From assembly GCF_001625305.1 (NCBI RefSeq), contig NW_017803046.1, positions 2,569,146-2,633,145 of the forward strand: a DNA stretch of 64,000 nt, in the 5' to 3' direction. The notes below the pieces were generated by a model that saw nothing but the letters and a program-made list of their open reading frames with translations, was not told the origin of the DNA and did not search any database. Made by a program: the position numbers and the translations under genes. Source of the stretch: Branchiostoma belcheri. Its lineage: Eukaryota; Chordata; Leptocardii; Amphioxiformes; Branchiostomatidae. Positions 59,301 through 64,000 of this stretch are shown here, one piece after another; within the stretch, counting starts at the first letter, position 1; the number at the start of each line of letters is the position of its first letter.

Positions 59301-61434
59301 AGTAATTGTGAAGGACTGTTAACTATCGTTGACCGCGAGGCTGTATCTAAAATAGTCTGTCCTTTTGGGGCCTTTCCCAGACTACGGCACCCTCTGTTGC
59401 GTTCCCGGCGGTTTTCCCTGCACCGCCATCCGACAGTTAATTACGCCTGTATCGATCTATTTACGACCCGATGGACGCCGTGCCGGTACAAAAGCCTGAG
59501 TGAGAACGTATTAGCACCTGACATGACCCCGCCATCAGATACAGCGGGATCAGGACTTCCATTACAGCGCCGGAGGCGGGAAAACAGCCGGCCGTGTCCT
59601 TGAGCGTGTATCAGAGCTGATGGAAGTTGAAAGACAGCCGATAGTAGCATGTATTCATGCTTAATCACTTCTATTCGCCCTTTCTGTACGCGGAAACACC
59701 TGGGAACAAGCGATATTGACAGAATATAGCTCTATTAGCTCTTGTGCATTCATTCTCCAACAAGGCTTGGGTTGTATCAAATCTTTTCTATTGAATGAGG
59801 AATCTTGCGGCTAAAACTCGTGAAGAATGATCAAATCGTATTTCAAGTTTTCTGAATACACTGGACTATTTTCAGTGCTGACTGTTTACACCGGTTTGGA
59901 TGCTTTCGTGCGGAATGATATTTCGTTGCTGGAGTGATTCGGTCACATCTGACGTGTCCCCGTACACCTTCATCCCGTCAGCATCCCTTAAGAACTGTGT
60001 TGATTTATTATGGTACAATCCAATGGCAGACATGCCCAGAAGTTTGGCGCCCTTCTTAAGTAGACCCAGATAGTACTTCAAGCTATTTGATAGCTCTTAA
60101 GAGCCGGATTCCGCCCACGTGTTAAAGCACACGCTGTTGAAGATCGTGATATGTCAAGGTGTTTCTCACTCTACCCTCCCCCTCCCCCAGCCTAGAAGCG
60201 CACAAAGATCCCGCGGTTCAGCCATTCTGGCACTTTGTTTTATCAAATCAGCCCCTCCTACCTTCCTTAATGCGTTGCTGTCAGGTACAATATCTACACT
60301 AACTCTTACATAGTATATATAGACGATAACAGTTGCTTAGAACACTCTCCCTGGCTCCTCTTTGACTTTGAAGTATGACTTCACAGACTAGTCCAACACT
60401 AGATGTCCGAGGGGTGGCCTTTTATCATGTGGGAAAACAGTAGCGTTACTTAAAAGTCTTCAAATGGTTTTCTCACAAATGGACACTCCCTCCTGGGACC
60501 AGGCGTAAAAGCATGCACCGCTGCGCATATATGGCGCGTTTTAACGACATCACTTGATCTCACCACGTTCGTCGCACGTCTTTCATAGCTTATATGTACG
60601 CCGTATTTGACACAGAATCTGCAAGCCGTACGTGCTACTCGCGTATACACAAAGGATGTAATGAAAATAGCAGACATTTGTAAGTGATTGTAAATGTGGT
60701 TAGTGTTGTAGGGCATCGTTTCTAAGGCTGTGTATATAGCAACATTGTTCTATTTTAGTTTAAATAACTTTAAAAAGAACGGACATGCTTTGAATGCGTT
60801 TTTGTCATGTGTGAGAAAGAAGCCAACGACTAAACACTGAGATAGCTGCCAAGACCTTTCCGGCCTTTGCTAGAAACACAGCGTTTTACCGTTGATTTCA
60901 TTAATGCACTTTGTGACAAGTACATGTACATACATGAACGTACCAATCAAATGCAATCAAATCGTATTACACTAGCTGGGGTGGGGTCATTTCAACTTCG
61001 TTTTACAACCTTTGATTTGCATTTTATCGTACTTTCCTCTATCAAACTACCTTTGCTTCTATTTGCTGCCTTTTTCCAAGATGCTCCTCTCCTGGGTTTA
61101 AAAATGAAGGAAACGTTGGGTTGTAGATATCATGGCAAGAGTTATCACTATCTTATATAGGAATCACATAGGACGGGGAAATATCAAGATTTTACCGTCC
61201 CCAGAAGGCACGTTCCATTTTCCAGTGAGTAGGTGTGACCTTTCTGCCACCGGAAAAGTAGTCCCCGGCGGCGGCACCAGCCCCTGACGACAGCTGATAA
61301 TAGCCTGGCCTGACCTGGCGGGCCGCGGCATTAGCCTACTTACGGCAGCGCACCCGGTCATTAAATGGGACGGGATGGAAAGTGGTGAATAATGTAGGTC
61401 TGTGGGGGAATACTGCCGGTATCATCACCCGGAA

Positions 61435-61730
61435 CAGGGCTCGAAGTTAATTTTTGGGGGAACAGGTGCACCCAACCTAAAAAAATTGGGTGCACAAATT
61501 TTTGGCTGCACCATATAAAATAAAATAAGTAGAATGTCAGCAAAAACTAATTAGAAAGAAAAGTACTATAACAAGGATATTTTTCTGACACTTAGATGTT
61601 CAGAATATGTTGTATACTACTATACATTTACAATGTAAAATGTAAACCTACAAAAAATATTTGGGTGCACTGGAGAGAGAAATAGATTGGTTGCACTAAG
61701 ATGCAAATGCACCCAGTATTTCGAGCCCTG
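61435..61730. mobile_element. Non-autonomous DNA element with CAGGGCTCGAA termini
   Basis: The 296-bp unit starts CAGGGCTCGAAGT and ends TTTCGAGCCCTG, giving short terminal inverted repeats, with several internal GGGTGCAC/GTGCACCC motifs. CAGGG ends are typical of hAT elements. The 8 bp on each side do not match, so any target duplication has decayed. The same terminal sequence recurs at 12569. Confidence 0.6.
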
Positions 61731-62122
61731 CGCCGTGTGTTTGAGGGAAATGTCATCTGTTGTCTCTCACTATTCTGGTTCATGCACGATCAGGGAACGT
61801 GTCAGTCAGGAGATCCTGGGTGAAATTTATAAGGAGCACCACATGTGAACTTTGCAGGCGGGCTTGGGTGAACTTTGGATGATCATCGTGTGATGGATGG
61901 TATTCATTTGAAGAACTTTCACGAATGAACTATTTTCTGAAGTAAGAGAGAAGCCTGGGTGACATCCGAGTTAATTTACAGTAGTCCAGGTACCCATGAT
62001 GGTAGCAAAGTCATTGACAAGACAAAAGGATATTCACAAAAATGCACATTTACGCATATTATGTTTTTCTTCGATGTTGATACGAATATAATCTGATATT
62101 TTGCTTATACCATGGGTGTGCC

Positions 62123-62286
62123 TACTCTCCAAGCAGAGGTTTGGGTTAGGGGTTATTTTTGGCGTATTTTAAGGCTTTTTTTAGGCCAACGGTTGGGTGA
62201 AAAAAATTCCAGTGCAAAAAAAGAAACCCCGATTAAAAAAGCCTAAAAATACGCCCAAAATAACCCAAACCTGTGCTTGGAGAGTA
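62123..62286. mobile_element. Foldback MITE with TACTCTCCAAGCA ends
   Basis: This 164-bp unit has inverted arms starting TACTCTCCAAGCAGAGGTTT on the left and, inverted, TACTCTCCAAGCACAGGTTT on the right, continuing through TTTGGCGTATTTT. GGGTGTGCC and GGGTATGCC flank it (9 bp, one mismatch), a probable target-site duplication. The CTCCAAGCA end matches the elements at 26494 and 22694 although the interiors differ. Confidence 0.75.
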
Positions 62287-64000
62287 GGGTATGCCGCCTT
62301 CTCCCTACCCTTTGCATGCAGTTGTCCCTATTTTAGGAAATCACATATAACTTGGAAGGTATTCAAGACGCGTTCTCCCACTTGGCACTTGGACTCCTAA
62401 TTTGAAGCCCCGCCCTCCCCGGCAGGGTTAAACACATGCGATTGCAGCTGATTACAGAACGCGCGAGCACCATTAACATGCCCCAATTCAAAGGTGAACA
62501 GTCAACCGTCAAGTCTTACACTAACATGCACGGGTCGGGATCGTCTCTGATATGTGAACTTGACGACATTCAGAATATTGTCGCCATGATGGCGGATACG
62601 AAAGTTAGGGAACAGCTTCAAAAGTACTTTGCGATCGAACACACAATGTATAGCATGTAGTAGATAACCAAGATTATGTAATGTATTCAAGGAAATGCTA
62701 TTGATTTATGCAATTTTTTAATTCAAAGAAACAGATTTTGAAAGCACGACATAAATTCTTTATTGATTTTCCAAATCTAACGCTACTATAAATGCATGAC
62801 TGATTTGTGTTTTATTTTTGTAGCCTTGCACTTTACCTCCCGTCGGCTCGCTTTACCCGGCTGCCTCCCGGCGTATCGCATCCTTAACTCTTCTTACAGC
62901 TCCAAATGTCAGAGAGAAATTTGGCTCCGACTCAGAGGATCTCAATTACAGGGTGGTCGATCCCATATTTGAGCTGATTCCACTTGATTGCAGTCTTCGC
63001 CAAGGCCGGGTGTATTTTCGTGTCGGTGCGCCGAACGCAGCTCATAGATCATCCACGCTAGCGGGCAAGGACCCGGCAAAATGATAGCTTTGACTAGGCG
63101 CTTTGGTCCACCAGATACCGCGGTGGATGAACAGAGACGGGGGGAATAAAGGTGATGATCCCTTTGAAGTGCATTGAAAGAAATGTCTTTCATCTCATTT
63201 CGTGTGTTCCTAATGTTATTCCCGTGAGTTCGGCATTGTCTTGTCCGTGGTGCCTAATGAAGCATGTGGATGTTACAATTTTGAAGACAGAGCGTGGAAA
63301 GAGTTGGAAATTTACTGTCTATACTCATGACTTGACCTATACTTTCGCTGAGGTTTTATAATTAATTCGATGATCCCTTAGCTTTGCATCTATAAACTCA
63401 GCGCTAGGGTACATGATGGTATATTCTTTGGGTGTTGGGTTCCTAATTGCCTAACACGATCTAACCTCTGAGCGTTAGATATTTGAAGAATCAGTGAGCA
63501 AATAGAAGAGTTGAGAATTCAACTTAATGTAGAAGGGGTAACATCAGAATTAAAAAGTTGCGTCAGTATTAGTGTGAAACGTGAAATGAAACAAGTACTA
63601 AGGGAAAAGACATGTAAAAAAGAAATCGCTCGGTTAACGGTCACCACTTAAATCGTTGTTATACAGTAATTCGAAAAAAACTGCGTTACTTACATATATA
63701 ACGCCAAGTTATCCTACTCATAACACAGACCGTTTGATAAATGAGAGAAGAGAACCAGTTCCTTCCCTGTTCTCCTCGGATGTAACGCATATCGTTCTAT
63801 CCTATAAATATGACTTGGTTACTTGAGTGAACATGTCATCTGGCCCCCTGCGGCGCTAGTTAAAGCGCAACACACAATTACCTCTTATACAGAGAAATCC
63901 AATAAAGTACGCCGAAATAACCTTCGCTATCCCCATCACTTGTGATAAATCACCCTTAATAAGGACGTTTTTAATAACAGCTTAGACTTGCCCGTGTACT

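Larger units (their letters stand above)
56399..64000 (+). other. Long first intron of FAM78 (to window end)
   Basis: No further FAM78 exon could be found. The intron is mostly AT-rich with scattered GC-richer islands (about 57640-57740, 59360-59590, 61190-61370 and 62820-63130) that could be regulatory. It contains two foldback elements (61435-61730 and 62123-62286). A 74-codon frame at 62436-62660 has coding-like composition but no recognised family, and is not called as a gene. Confidence 0.5.

Noticed and set aside
62436-62660. 74-codon open frame with plausible amino-acid composition in the FAM78 intron
   Set aside because: No recognised family, no splice or Kozak support and no repeat of the pattern nearby; too weak to call a gene. 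A protein search against other lancelets would decide.

Overview
The window looks like nuclear DNA of an invertebrate deuterostome, most likely a cephalochordate (lancelet, Branchiostoma). It holds eight animal protein-coding genes split into many short exons with GT-AG introns. Two other features point the same way: an AT-rich, palindrome-laden background, and a gene set close to human orthologues that also keeps neverland, which mammals lack. There is no prokaryotic, organellar or viral gene organisation. Exon coordinates were worked out by hand from splice signals, reading phase and remembered family sequences. All complete models splice in frame.

Layout from left to right: NMRAL1-like NADPH sensor (minus, 403-2415); DNTTIP2/Fcf2 nucleolar rRNA-processing factor (plus, 6059-15523); HSD17B8-like short-chain dehydrogenase (minus, 17039-19483); Neverland/DAF-36 Rieske cholesterol 7-desaturase (plus, 21606-26436); SCAI transcriptional cofactor (minus, 30437-40695); a type II membrane fibrinogen-domain protein resembling FIBCD1 (minus, 43628-47360 including an upstream duplicated 5' exon pair); a PLPP6/PLPP7-type PAP2 lipid phosphatase (minus, 49867-55438); and the first coding exon of FAM78 (plus, 56130-56398), whose remaining exon or exons lie beyond the window.

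Neighbouring genes are arranged as pairs. DNTTIP2 and HSD17B8 converge, HSD17B8 and nvd diverge, nvd and SCAI converge, and PLPP6/7 and FAM78 diverge from a CpG-rich interval of about 0.7 kb. FIBCD1, FAM78A, PLPP7 and SCAI sit on human 9q33-q34, and HSD17B8 lies in the extended MHC on 6p21. The block therefore resembles a surviving piece of the ancestral MHC paralogon.

The unusual content is mainly non-coding. There are several foldback (hairpin) elements with recognisable target-site duplications, and one has arms made of a 16-bp minisatellite. A minisatellite in SCAI repeats an exon/5'-splice-site junction about twenty times. A splice donor is triplicated in nvd, and a coding fragment is duplicated in a HSD17B8 intron. 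The 5' exons of the fibrinogen-domain gene are tandemly duplicated. I found no autonomous transposase, reverse transcriptase, CRISPR array or rRNA.
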